Shown: positions 1-10,890 of the stretch, piece by piece | Layout of the letters: the number at the start of each line of letters is the position of its first letter | Numbering within the stretch: position 1 is the stretch's first letter | Origin: Brachionus plicatilis | Lineage: Eukaryota; Rotifera; Eurotatoria; Ploima; Brachionidae | Direction of reading: 5' to 3' | Assembly (NCBI GenBank): GCA_010279815.1 | Contig: QEOQ01000590.1 | Coordinates: 489,149-553,148, forward strand | Length of the DNA stretch: 64,000 nt | Notes under the pieces: generated by a model | What the model saw: the letters and a program-made list of their open reading frames with translations, nothing else | Databases searched by the model: none | What the model was told of the DNA's origin: nothing | Translations under genes and position numbers: made by a program

Positions 1-140
1 TTTTTGGGTAGGAACTTACTTTAACTTTGACTTAAAAAAAAAAGTACAAAAAGTACATCCTTTTTTGGGTAGAACCTAACTTTGACTTTGACTTAAAATA
101 AAAAGTACAAAAAGTACGTCCTTTATGGTGTTTTTTTTTC
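1..140. repeat. Tandem repeat, unit about 61 bp
   Basis: Bases 1-60 and 61-121 are two consecutive copies of the same AT-rich unit (TTTTTGGGTAG ... AACTTTGACTT ... AAAGTACAAAAAGTAC). A partial third copy carrying AAAAAGTACAAATAATAC follows. The array probably continues to the left of the window. It shares the ACTTTGACTT word with the AAGTC-rich repeats near 20 kb and 63.5 kb. Confidence 0.7.
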
Positions 141-891
141 AAAAAGTACAAATAATACATTCTTTTTTTAAAACTCTTTATGGTTTTTAAGTTATTAAAG
201 GATAAAAAGTTTCTAAAAGGATTCTTTTTTTTTATTGTCAATAGATGTTTTTTTGTAATTTTCAAAATTTTATTTAATTTTTTTTAGTTTCCAGTTATTC
301 TAGGATTAAAATATTTAAATTTGAACAAAAAAATTGTAAAAAATGAACTTAATTATTGGAATTTTTTGCCTAATAAAAGGCTCTTTAAAATCGATACCTC
401 ATATTTTGAATAAAAACCCAAAATATTAATTTTTACTTAACTATACAAGCAATGACGCTGATGACAAATAATGGTCAAGGCATGGTAAAATGCAACTATA
501 TTTATCAATGGATGACTAATTAATTTGGTTGTAAAAAATCAAAGTTTCGATGATGTCATTGTAATCGAGATAATTAAGATAATTAAGATGCCATGCAGGT
601 AATTCAACCTACAAAAATAAAAAACTTTAATTTTTTTTTTACTTCATTTTAATAATTTAGTAAATAATGAAAAATCAGTAAAAATCTAAACCTTGGTTTT
701 TAAATTTTAAATTTTTATTCATACATTTTCTTGGTAATTCAATTAATGGTAATTAATCTAGACATAAAGTTTTATGCAAATGCCACTAAATTTATGGAAT
801 TTGCTAAAGTTAACAATATTTACTTTTTATAGTAAAATATAGTAATTAAATATAGTAACCAGCGGTCATTCCACCAGTCAGCCAACATTTT

Positions 892-985
892 TGGTCAAGG
901 GAAAAAGTGCTGGTGTGGTGAATGACTTCCAAGCAACATCTGCTTTAAGCAATCCGATTGATTCATCCTTTAGTTCAAATGCTGA
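892..985 (-). pseudogene. Copy of a DEPDC5 exon fragment
   Basis: This 94-bp stretch matches 1860-1953, inside the DEPDC5 exon 1229-2023, with about four substitutions and no gap. The minus-strand frame stays open and reads SAFELKDESIGLL..., with T-to-A, G-to-D and L-to-F replacements against the exon. An acceptor-like TTTCAG happens to sit at the copy's upstream edge, but its phase does not fit the preceding DEPDC5 exon, so using it would create a stop. It is best read as a local duplication of an internal exon segment rather than a working alternative exon. Confidence 0.75.
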
Positions 986-1228
986 AAGTTCGAGGTAGAA
1001 AAAAACATAAAACCATATAAATAAATTGGTTATATGTTTTTTCCTCATTAATAAAATCAATGTTTTTCTATATGTTTATTTTCTTTATTTATATTTTTTT
1101 ATCTTTTTATATGTTTCGTTCTAGCTGACTCATTAAGTTCTTATTCCTAATTTTAAAAACATGAAATTATAAAATGTATGCCACCAATGTTGATAATATT
1201 TTAAAATTGTTAAATGCTTCAAAATTAC

Positions 1229-4200
1229 CTGTCAATGTAATTCCACTTTATAGATTCAATGTTTGTTCGACTTATTTCGCAATAAGATATGTCGTATGTT
1301 TTAGAATCAGGCACTTGAAATCTGTATTTGTATTCAATTGGATTATTTGGCTGATTTTTATTCTTAGAGTTGGGTAAATAGATCTCAACTTTGACTTGTT
1401 CGCTGTTATCTGATGGGTCCACAATATAAAACAACTCATGAAATATTCGACCCAAACTCAGTCTGTAATAGCCTTTAATAGACTTAAGATTATTCCGCGG
1501 TAGAACAGAACATGATTGTGACAGATCACATATGAAATTTGAGTGCAAAGTGTTTGTTAGTGTATGAGTCTTGATATCTGTTAAATGTGACTGGGTCGAG
1601 TTGGTTGGCGTGGTACTGGTCGAGTCCGAATTGCTCCCAGAATTTGAACTATGCGTAAAAATATTTTTTGGCACAACTATCTGAAAGCCCATTGCCAATC
1701 TGTGTCCAACCAGTTCAATGAATACTTGACTCATGGTTATTTTTTCATGATATTGATAGTTCGAATAGCAGTATTCCTCGCGTATGGTTTCCAGCAGTAA
1801 TGTATAGTCACTAGCACATTGATATTTACTTTTGACCGATTCACTTGGGGTATAGTCAATGGTCAAGGGAAAAAGTGCTGGTGTGGTCAATGACTTCCAA
1901 GCAACACCCGTTTTAAGCAATCCGATTGATTCATCCTTTAGTTCAAATGCTGATTTGGGACCTTTGGAAACAATTGCTTTTCTACGGTTTCCATTCATGC
2001 TCAATGTTGTTAGATTTCCTGCTCTTGAATTTTTTGAATTTAAAAATTTATCTAAATAAAATTCTTAGTTTATTAAAAAAAAATATATTACTCGACTAAT
2101 GAATGGGTTTTGTTTAAAGAAAAAATTCGTTGAGTTGAATTGGAAGTGTGAAGAAATTCTGGCGAAATCTTTGCCAAATTGTCCACAGAATTAAGATTGG
2201 TGCCGATGTTTATTGATTTTTGTTCACTGTCAGAAGTGTAAGAAGCTTCTTCGTGCGGAAAAATAGGCGAACCATCGTTACGCAGTGGAAATATGTGAGC
2301 CCATGGTAATCGGCGCGATTTTTTCACTTGATTTGGCATAAACGGGTTAATTTTTTGTCTTTTTTTGTCTCCACTTTCGCCGTCCAAATCAGACTCCATG
2401 GATGAGTCGATATCGGCGTCATCGTTGTCATCTCTAAGATGCTCGGAAGCATTGGACATAATCGACGAGCTCAAGTTTCCCATGCTGTTGTTGTTCAAAT
2501 GTTTTGACTTATTCCTAAAGCCACTAAAAACTCGATTCGAATTTTCTTTGATCACTTTGGTCGGATTGTTATCAAATATTTTGTCCGAGTCTTCGAAAGA
2601 ATTTAGAAAGTTTACACTGGAATAGTCTGGTAATATGCTATCTGAACTAATTTTATTTGTCTTTATTTTGAGTTTTATCTTTGATCTTGGCAAAAAGCAT
2701 GAATTACAATATCGAACCATTTCAGATGATTGGTAAAAGCTAAGATTCATCCAATTTGGGATATCAAACGCATCCGTGGTATCGTATTTAAATAGAGGCA
2801 CAGCATGCAATGGTTGCTCTCCTAGACACACTAAATCAGAGCCAATTCCATTGTCAATTACTCTTTCCTTGGTAATTTTAGCCATTTCTTTTTCAACTTC
2901 ATAAATACCATTGCCAGGTGTAATTACTAAACTCATCATGCCGGCTCTATCGAAAGGTCTGTCGATAAAGTGACGCTCGAAAACTCTTGATGAAAGATTT
3001 AAGGTCTGCAAAAAGTTACCCTCTGCTGCTGATGATAATGAACCAGGTGGCATGTTTAACTTCATTTGCCGGCTATGATAATTCAGAACATAGTCTCTGT
3101 ATTCTTTGATCAATCGTTTTAGAATTACCAAAGTTGGCGTCCAGTCCTCATAGCGTTCATTTTGGTATACAACTCGGTAATAATCCTCGTAAAATCGGTT
3201 TTTGTGGTCAATTTTTATGTCCTCTGCGATTGAGCTAGGAAAATCATCGATGGATCTTGCGTCATAATATACACGGGAAAATAAAGCTATGGTCACATCG
3301 TGGGTACATTGTTGATTCTTCCAGTTGGTAAAAAGTTCTCCTTTAATAAAAATTAATTAAAAATAAAATGAAAATTTAATTTGGGATCCTTAATTCTTTA
3401 TTGTGGTTAAATGGTATCATTGTATAAAATAACTGGTCTACCTTGTACCCACCAACAAAAAACTGTCACCCACAAATCAAAAACATTTCCCAACAATGAA
3501 AAAGTTTTCACCATAAAAAACTTCTAAGCAAATTTTTTTTTAATATCTATTAAAAAACTGTCCCTAAATATTTTAGATAATAAAATTCCTATGATTTTGC
3601 GTAATAAGATTAAAATTTTCGAATTTTTGGAGATTAAAAAATCAAAAAAATAAAAGGAAAAAACAATGACAATTAAATTGAATGATGCAGAGCCAATATT
3701 ATATGAGAATCCGACGAAATTGTTAATAAACCTAAAAAAGGCCGTACAAAGTTCGCTGACCGTATGTCACACCATTATTGTAACCTACTAAACACCGCCA
3801 AAATCATCTAATTATTTTTTTTTGAAAGCTCAGAACCCAAATACTTTTCTTTTGCTTCGGCTAAAGGCTCCATCATTCTTGGAAATGTCTGATTTGTTCT
3901 TGCTCTAATATCCTGTTTTAAATAACACCAAAGACCTTCTGTAGGATTGAGCTCACAATGAAATTTAGGCAAAAAAACAACTTTATGTCCATATTTTTTG
4001 GCTAATATCTCAAGATTGCTTTCAGTGTGAAAAGCTGGATGCTTAGATAAAATATGTTTCGATTTTGGCGGTGTTTAGTAGGTTACAATAATGGTTCGAC
4101 ATACGGTCAAGTCCTATAAGCACATTTTTCAGGACAATCGAAAAAAAACAGTAGTTGAGCACCTAAAAATATCGAATTCTTTAGTTTAATCTAAAAATTC

Positions 4201-7200
4201 TAATAAAATAATTCAAATTTGACAAATTTGTTAAAAATCACATGATTTAAAGAGATTTTTTAAGAAAAATAAAGCAATAAAATAAAAAAATAAAACCATA
4301 GATTTGTTCAGAATTTTGTCTAGATTTAAAAGAAAAAAAAAATCGGGTCATAATTGATCCCTCGGAGAAGATACGATTTAAACCAGAAAAAACACATTTT
4401 TTTTCCTTTTTTTGGCCCACAAAAATCGCCACACCCTTTTTTTTTTCTAAATTACATTAGCATGTAGAGAATTTTATGCTCTTTCAGAATATATATACTT
4501 TTTAGTATATTTAAGTTTTATCTTTGAGATTTTGAGTCTTAAAGAACAACAACTTTTTAAAGGGTTTGCTATTTTTGGAACCCTGGGTGCAAAAAATTTT
4601 TTTTTTGGGGTTTTCGAGGGCGTAGATTACGAATTTTGAGTTAAAAATGTGAAATTCAGATAGCACTAAAGTTTTGAATTTAGTGAACTTTATGTAAAAT
4701 TTATTTTTTTTGAATTCGGCACAAAAAATGTGTTTTGTAGTTATCTGTGATAAAAATTTTTTGGTTTGTAGGGAACCATTTATCTCAGTTAATAACTATT
4801 CTAAAAACGAACTAAAAAAAAAATGGGTCATATTTATTCGGGCTCATCCAGTTACTGAAATGGGTTCATTACTCATTAACAATAATTAGTAATTTGGTCT
4901 CATAATTTAATTAAAATGAAATACTATTTATTTTTTCTATAAAAATGATTATTATTCATGTCCTCAACTCATTTTCTGTCTCAATTATTACTTTAAATAA
5001 CTAATTAATTACTGATATAATATTCATAAATTAATTAAAGTGAATCAGATTTAAATAAAAAAATTTTAATTTTTAAAATATTGAACTTCCTTTTGAGCTT
5101 TTCCTTGATATTTTAAGGAGCTGTAGGAAATTTATAATAGGAGGTGATCTCAACGCGAACACTAAAAGTTTAGGTTGTTTGAGAGAAAATAAGAATGGTC
5201 TTATCTTAGAGAAAATTCTTAACAAGCTTAGCAACTCTGTAATTAATGATAAGACTCCAACTTATAATAAATTTAAAACGGAATTTTATGAAGTCTTTGA
5301 TATTTTTTTAATCTCGTCTTCACTCTCAAATAGAGTTGTATTAATTTAATAAAATATCTCTCAAATAGAAAATGGGGTCTAAAGCCAGGTAATCTTTACA
5401 TAAAATCTTTGATAGGATCAATCTTAGATCATTCTTTTCCTTTTTAAAATTCATTCTCAGAAACTAACATCAAAAAAATACAAGTCATTCAAAATTCAGC
5501 AGTTCGATCTATTTTGAAGTTCAAATATGATACCCCTCCAATATTATACACCAAGAGGTCTTCAATAAACTCTATTAGCAGTTTAAAATCGACTTTTTGA
5601 GTTGAGTGAGAGATATATCAGCTCAGAATTGAGTCATTCTGTTCCACTGGTCGTTAGACTGGTAGAAGAATATAGAGATGGTTTCGAATCAAGATATATC
5701 GAATATCCAACTCCATTGTGTAATTGCTACCTGAACTATCAAATATTTAAACATGCCTTACCTCTAGTTTTTTCAACATATCGTTTTTAATTTTCTTTTA
5801 AATTATTTAATACTTTATAAAATTATAAAAAAATTTTATTTATTTATTTCATTAAAAAATAAATAAATATTAAAATAAAAATTGTAACCGTTTAAGTCAT
5901 TTCGTAGCTCTTATTAAGTTTTTTTAGAGGCCAAAAATAATGAATAGATGGGTCCAAAGTAGTAATTATATATCCGGTAATTAATTAATTATTGAGTCCA
6001 AAATAATTATGAGCTCGTTTCAGTAATAGAATGAGCCCATTTAAATTATTCCCAAAAAAATCACTAAAGAATAGATATGAAGTTGATGATCAATTCAAAA
6101 TATCATTTCAATTCAAAACGTTTATCTTTAGATATTAAAATAAATCTATGATTTAATTTAAATAATTTTAATGTAACATGATTAACATGTTAAGTAAATT
6201 TAAAAAATAAAAAAAAATTGAATAAACATTCTCTCAATCCATTGTTTAAATCGATTTTTATATTTAAATGTATTAACTGATTTTTTGTAAAGTTTATTTG
6301 AATTTTTTATTGCAAAAAGATTTGTATCTAGCATTCAATATTAAAAAATAAATTCAAATAATAAATTCCAAATAAGTAAATAAAATGAAAATAAACCTTA
6401 CAAAAAATCATTTAAATTAGTTAAAAATCGATTTTAACAATAAATTGAGAGAATGTTTAATCAATTTTTTTTTATTTTTTAAATTTACTTAACCTGTTAA
6501 TCATGTTACATTAAAATTGTTTAAATTAAATCATAGATTTATTTTAATATCTAAAGATAAACGTTTTGAATTGAAATGATATTTTAAATTGATCATCGAC
6601 TTCTAGATGCCAAAAAATAAGTCTTAATTCGTGGAATTTGGACTTAAAAACTATTTAAAATAATCACTAGAAAAAAGAGACTGTTTTAAAAAATACTTAA
6701 AAGATAAAATTGTTAAAATATTTATTAAATGAATTAAATCTAAGTCAATTTTTGTTTTTTTTAAACTTATTTTAATTAAAAAAATTATTCAAATTAAAGA
6801 ATTATTTAAATTGACTGTTTTCTATTGTTCCCTAAAAGATTTTTCCAAAAATAATTTTTTAATGGAAATTTTCTTCAATCAATTTCTAATTTGTACCCGC
6901 TTCTTTATTTATTATATCATTAAAGTGAAAAAATTTCATATTGTGCAGGTCTTAAAAGTTAAAAAATACTTAAACATGGGTGATATGGTATGCGCAGGAA
7001 ATAAAACTGAATTTTTTGGTTTTCGATTCCACGTTTAAAAACAGGTGGATAAGATTTTTAAAAAAAAATTATCTGATGAAAAATGATAATGGTGTTGTTT
7101 GATTAGTAAAAAAAATTAAGTGAAAATTAGATTTCAGTATTTTCTTAGTATCTAAAAAATATAAAGATTGTAATTTTGTATATATTTTCAGACCATAGCT

Positions 7201-8388
7201 AATATATGTAATGAAGATGTTCCCCGACCCATCCATCGGCATTACATATAAGAAATAATTTAACATAAAACAAGTCTTGCTATGAGATATTTTAGTTAAA
7301 GTTAGAATTTTTTCTTTAATTTTTGGATAACTTGTTCTGTTATTTAAAAAATAAAATTAATTAATTAATTTGAATATCGAATGAAAAAACTAAAGGGCCA
7401 AAGGATTTTTTCCATCTAAGTGATAGATACTTTTTTTAAGCCTCAAATTATTAAATATTTTTCGCCTAAAATTTTATAAAAAATTAACAATAAAAATTTT
7501 TTACCGAGAAAATTGATTGCTTTTTCATGATACATTTCTCCGTTGACATCGAATTCCCACATTTCTCTACTCATTTGTATATAAATTAAACACATTGCAC
7601 TGAGCGAGCGAAAAACAAGTCTGGTCTTTTCACCTACATAACCACATGTAACATTATCACCATTTACTGACCAAAGTTCCTTAACTGAACATCGAATCAA
7701 ACAAAATTCAATATTCTTTTTTAAATAAATGCACGAATTTTCCACCGATTTTTTTATTCTGAGCATATCGTATCCATTGACGTATTGCTCTTTGAAAGTA
7801 ACCTCAACCAAATCGAGCATGACACTAGCTTTGTCAACAATAGTCGCGTTTATGAAGCCTAAGTTTTTGATCGAAAACGGTGGTTGACTAGCCGCTTGTT
7901 CGATTCTAATAGTGTCTAATTGAATTTGTTCACTGAATGAAGATTCCACTATTTTTACCAAAAAAGGACTAGTATCGTCATCAATTGAATTTTGTTGACT
8001 AGGATTCAAGGTTGAAGACGTCGAAGAAGACAAATGAACAAGTGAACTGGCAGCAACTCGACTCAATGAAGTATTCAACTGATTGGAACAGACATTCTGG
8101 CTAGACTGGGAGGATATTTCTATTATGTCGTTTATTTTTAAATTCGGCCATGTTTTGGGATTTATAAAAATTACTTTAAAAAAAAATAATTTAAAAGGTG
8201 GGGCTGCAAAATTTAGACATCTTACTGGGCCAATTCTGTGTATTTGAACTATTTAAAATTTGTACCTTCAGCCTCTTGGTTTCACCAATATTTGACTTTT
8301 CGGCCGGGAAACTCTGACTTGTTGTTGAATTACGGTTTTGAATGGCTCTGTTCTGAAAAAATTCCGGCTTTCGACTTGAGTTGATCAT
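1229..8388 (-). CDS. DEPDC5: DEPDC5/IML1, GATOR1 subunit, 3' part missing
   Basis: DEPDC5 is a subunit of GATOR1, the GTPase-activating complex for Rag GTPases that represses mTORC1 at the lysosome. Exons on minus: 8388-8226, 8173-7505, 3340-2092 and 2023-1229; all junction phases agree. The IML1 N-terminal region is clear: DLVEVTFKEQY, LSAMCLIYIQMSREMW, then across the large intron CTHDVTIALFSRVYYDA, GRFYEDYY-like NRFYEDYYRVV, VITPGNGIYEVE, DNGIGSDLVCLGEQPLHAVP. Exon 4 carries VAWKSLTTPALFPLT and HRLAMGFQIVV, and ends at a donor after WNYID. The family is about 1,600 residues; about 958 are visible, and I find no further exon between 1 and 1228. The remainder, including the DEP domain, presumably lies to the left. 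Intron 7504-3341 is about 4.2 kb and full of mobile elements. The start at 8388 is the first ATG of the exon and is the weakest part of the model. Confidence 0.88.
3757..4109 (-). mobile_element. Truncated DNA transposon with 49-bp terminal inverted repeats
   Basis: Left end 3757-3805 and right end 4061-4109 are inverted repeats of about 49 bp with roughly two mismatches, starting TGACCGTATGTC and ending near ACCGCCAAAATC. The interior, read on minus, encodes a transposase tail: LPKFHCELNPTEGLWCYLKQ. That matches the (H)CxLNPIExxW region, which holds the last acidic residue of the DDE_3 / Tc1-like endonuclease fold. Only about 70 codons of transposase remain, so the copy is non-autonomous. 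It lies in the large DEPDC5 intron. Confidence 0.8.
4835..6050. repeat. Diverged inverted repeat pair enclosing a LINE fragment
   Basis: Bases about 4835-4905 (GGGCTCATCCAGTTACTGAA ... GGTCTCAT) recur in inverted form at about 5945-6050 (GGGCTCATTCTATTACTGAA ... GGACTCAAT on minus). The arms look roughly 70 percent similar over 70-100 bp. This may be an old DNA transposon whose interior was invaded by the LINE fragment, or two separate insertions. Confidence 0.45.
5130..5790 (+). mobile_element. Non-LTR retrotransposon fragment, internally deleted
   Basis: Plus-strand translation from about 5137 gives GGDLNANTKSLG..., the GDLNA motif of an APE-type LINE endonuclease, followed by NDKTPTYNKFKTEF. 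From about 5395 it reads IKSLIGSILDYSFP and IKKIQVIQNSAVRSILKFKY, typical of sequence after the reverse transcriptase, then a C-terminal piece with LSERYISSELSHSVPLVVRL ending in a stop at 5790. The reverse transcriptase core is missing, and stops and frame changes occur between pieces, so this is a dead copy. It lies in the DEPDC5 intron, on the strand opposite to that gene. Confidence 0.75.
6079..6603. mobile_element. Fold-back element (long palindromic MITE)
   Basis: Arms 6079-about 6318 and about 6384-6603 are inverted copies of each other over roughly 220-240 bp with few mismatches. The outer tip reads GAAGTYGATGATCAATT. A short unique loop separates the arms. No coding sequence is visible. 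Long arms with a small loop suit a fold-back or MULE-type non-autonomous element. I could not settle a target-site duplication. It lies in the DEPDC5 intron. Confidence 0.7.
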
Positions 8389-9881
8389 TTTTTAGAGTTT
8401 ATTTTAGAGAAAAAACAAAACTATGGCATCTGTTACCCTTCATCAAATTTTCTAAAGCTAATATTTTGAAATTAGCTTAACCAAAAACTTTCAAGCTAAG
8501 TATAAAAGTATATTTTTCGAAAAAAAAACTTTGTTTAGTTAAAAACGAGGCTGTGATTTTTAAATTATATTACTTGAATATTATTCTATAATTATCCTTA
8601 ATTTTAAATCACGTGATTTAAAACATAAGTTTTTGATTTGATTCTTAAGTTATCTTGATCTTAAATAATGTTTTAAAATAGGCATTTTTTTATTGTTTTA
8701 GAAACTTCAAAAAATCTAGATATTTTATTTCCTTGAAAATAAACAAAAAATAAAAAAAAAGCTGTAAATGTCTTGAGATAGAAATAGAAAAACATTTGAT
8801 GCTAAGCAAAAAAATCGATGCTAAGTGAAAATTGACTTTTTCATGGACCTATATCAAATTTTAGGTCAATTTTTTTGAAAATTATTTAAATTATTAATTT
8901 TAAATTATTTTAAAAAGGATCAGGTTTTGGTAAAAAATGAGATAATTAAGGTTTTGTTTTATTTTTTAAGAACATTTTATTTTCAGACACTGAAAGCCTA
9001 AAAAATTATGTTTTTCATTTCTTAAAATTGAAGATAGAAAAATTTATTTCTAGAATTTTTTAGCGTTTCTAATTTTTATACGAGCGAGAGAGCAAAAGAG
9101 AAAATGCTCCATATAATCAAATAAAGAAAACAATTTCTTTATAGGATACTGTCAGCAATATAAAATATTTCAAGAATTTAATAATTTAATTTTTGGGTTT
9201 AATATTGTATGAGTTTCAAAATAAAATCAATCAACTTATTCCATTAAAAATTGTTCATTAAAATTTCTGCGTTTAAAAATTAAGTACCCTCTTTTTTCAA
9301 TATTTATTAAAAAAAATTTAATGGATAAAATTGTGATTTTTTGCCTTCTAAACATGAAATTCTTTTATTTAATTTTGAAAAGATGAAAAAATTGAATCCC
9401 GAAAAAAGTCACATTTCAAGACTAATGTAATTTAGATTTTAAATTTCGAGAAATAATACAGCAATACCGAACAACTTTTTTGTTGTTTTCTTTGCATTTT
9501 TAAATTTTTAAAAAGCTATTTTTATTTTCAATTTTTTTCTTAACTAAATAATTTCAAAAAGGTTTTACATATTTATACGAAATCATGTTTGATCGATTTC
9601 AAGAGACTTGAAATAAATTTAGCTAAAATATTTTCTTTTTATCAATGACTTTTTACTTAATTCCATTTGATGAAAAATACATAAATTCTAATTCAACCAA
9701 AAAAATACTGACTAAATTTACTAAATTAAGATAATGTTTCCATTTAGAAAAAAATTCTCTTTAAAAATTTTATCAGCGAACGAAAAAAAAAATAAAAATT
9801 GATTCTAAACATTTTTATGATTAATATTCGAGGAAATTTTTCAAATAAATATTTTAATAATAAAAATTCTTTTTCAAAACA
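8389..9881. other. Intergenic, AT-rich, nothing recognised
   Basis: The space between the 5' end of DEPDC5 and the 5' end of the sulfotransferase gene (divergent pair) has only AT-rich unique-looking sequence and homopolymer runs. It must hold both promoters, but I see no recognisable motif. Confidence 0.5.
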
Positions 9882-10796
9882 ATGATTTCAGACAAAAAAT
9901 ATTCCCTAAACCCAATGAGATTAAATAAAAAAAATATTTTTGCTTTAATTACACTTTTTTTAATAATTTTTCTGTTAAATGAAAAGTTAGTAGAAAATTC
10001 TGTAAAAAATGAGGATTTTATTTTTGTTGGAGGTTTTGGGCGATCTGGAACTACATTAATGCGTGCTATACTTGATGTTCATCCAAATATTAGATGTGGC
10101 CCTGAAACCAAAATTATTCCATCCATTTTACAATGGCACAGACAATTTACAGGAAGCAAAGGTATAATGAAGCAAATTAAAGATGCCGGTATTGATTTAA
10201 GAACGTTAGATAAAGCGATGAAAAATTTTTTAAAAGAAATTATTTCCGAAAACGGAAAATTAGCGGAACGCTTATGTGACAAGGACCCAAATGTTGCCAA
10301 ATTTATTTTATATTTGAAATATATTTTTCCGAAATCTAAGTTTATTCTCATGATAAGAGATCCGCGTGCTATTGTCTATTCATATTCTAAAATTTACAGG
10401 AAAAGTAATGATAGCAATTTTCTAGAAAAAACTGCAAAGTCATGGAACAATTTTATGAAAAATGCTTTAGAAGAATGTAAAATGGCGGGTGATGAGTATT
10501 GCTTGAAAGTTTATTATGAAAAGCTGGTCAAAAATCCTGACAAGGAAATAAAAAATGTAATCAATTTTATCGGGGAAAGATGGCACAATTCACTTTTAAA
10601 CCATGAAAAATATATTGGAGATGAAATTGTGGTATCAAAGTCCGAATGGTCAACTGGTCAAATTAAAAATAAAATTCATACCAAGTCAATTAGTCTTTGG
10701 AAAAAGAATTTGCCAAAAAATTTTATCAAAAATTTCAAAACCTATGCACCTATGCTCTCTCTTTTGAGATATGACAGTTTTTTTCAGGAGACTTAA
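9882..10796 (+). CDS. Tyrosylprotein sulfotransferase-like, intronless
   Basis: The 304-residue protein should transfer sulfate from PAPS to tyrosines of secreted or membrane proteins in the Golgi. It has a type II layout: a short basic N-terminus and one membrane anchor (about 19-33, ALITLFLIIFLL), then the sulfotransferase domain. Visible motifs are the 5'-phosphosulfate loop GRSGTTLMRA (53-62), RCGPET with the likely catalytic Glu at 75, CDKDPNVAKF, the 3'-phosphate motif FILMIRDPRAIVYSYSK, and EYCLKVYYEKLVKNP, ending near APMLSLLRYD. These follow animal TPST1/2, which are about 370 residues, so this one is compact. It has no intron, unlike nearly all neighbours, which suggests a retrocopy or a fast-evolving paralogue. 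No frame damage is seen. It is tail-to-tail with the orphan gene at 10891-12087. Confidence 0.88.
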   Translation: MISDKKYSLNPMRLNKKNIFALITLFLIIFLLNEKLVENSVKNEDFIFVGGFGRSGTTLMRAILDVHPNIRCGPETKIIPSILQWHRQFTGSKGIMKQIKDAGIDLRTLDKAMKNFLKEIISENGKLAERLCDKDPNVAKFILYLKYIFPKSKFILMIRDPRAIVYSYSKIYRKSNDSNFLEKTAKSWNNFMKNALEECKMAGDEYCLKVYYEKLVKNPDKEIKNVINFIGERWHNSLLNHEKYIGDEIVVSKSEWSTGQIKNKIHTKSISLWKKNLPKNFIKNFKTYAPMLSLLRYDSFFQET

Positions 10797-10890
10797 TTTT
10801 CTATTTTTGAATAAAATTTAACTATAATTTTTTTTCTTTAAAAAAAAAAGACGAAACATGTTTTGAAAATTTTATTTTCGAAATTGTTTA

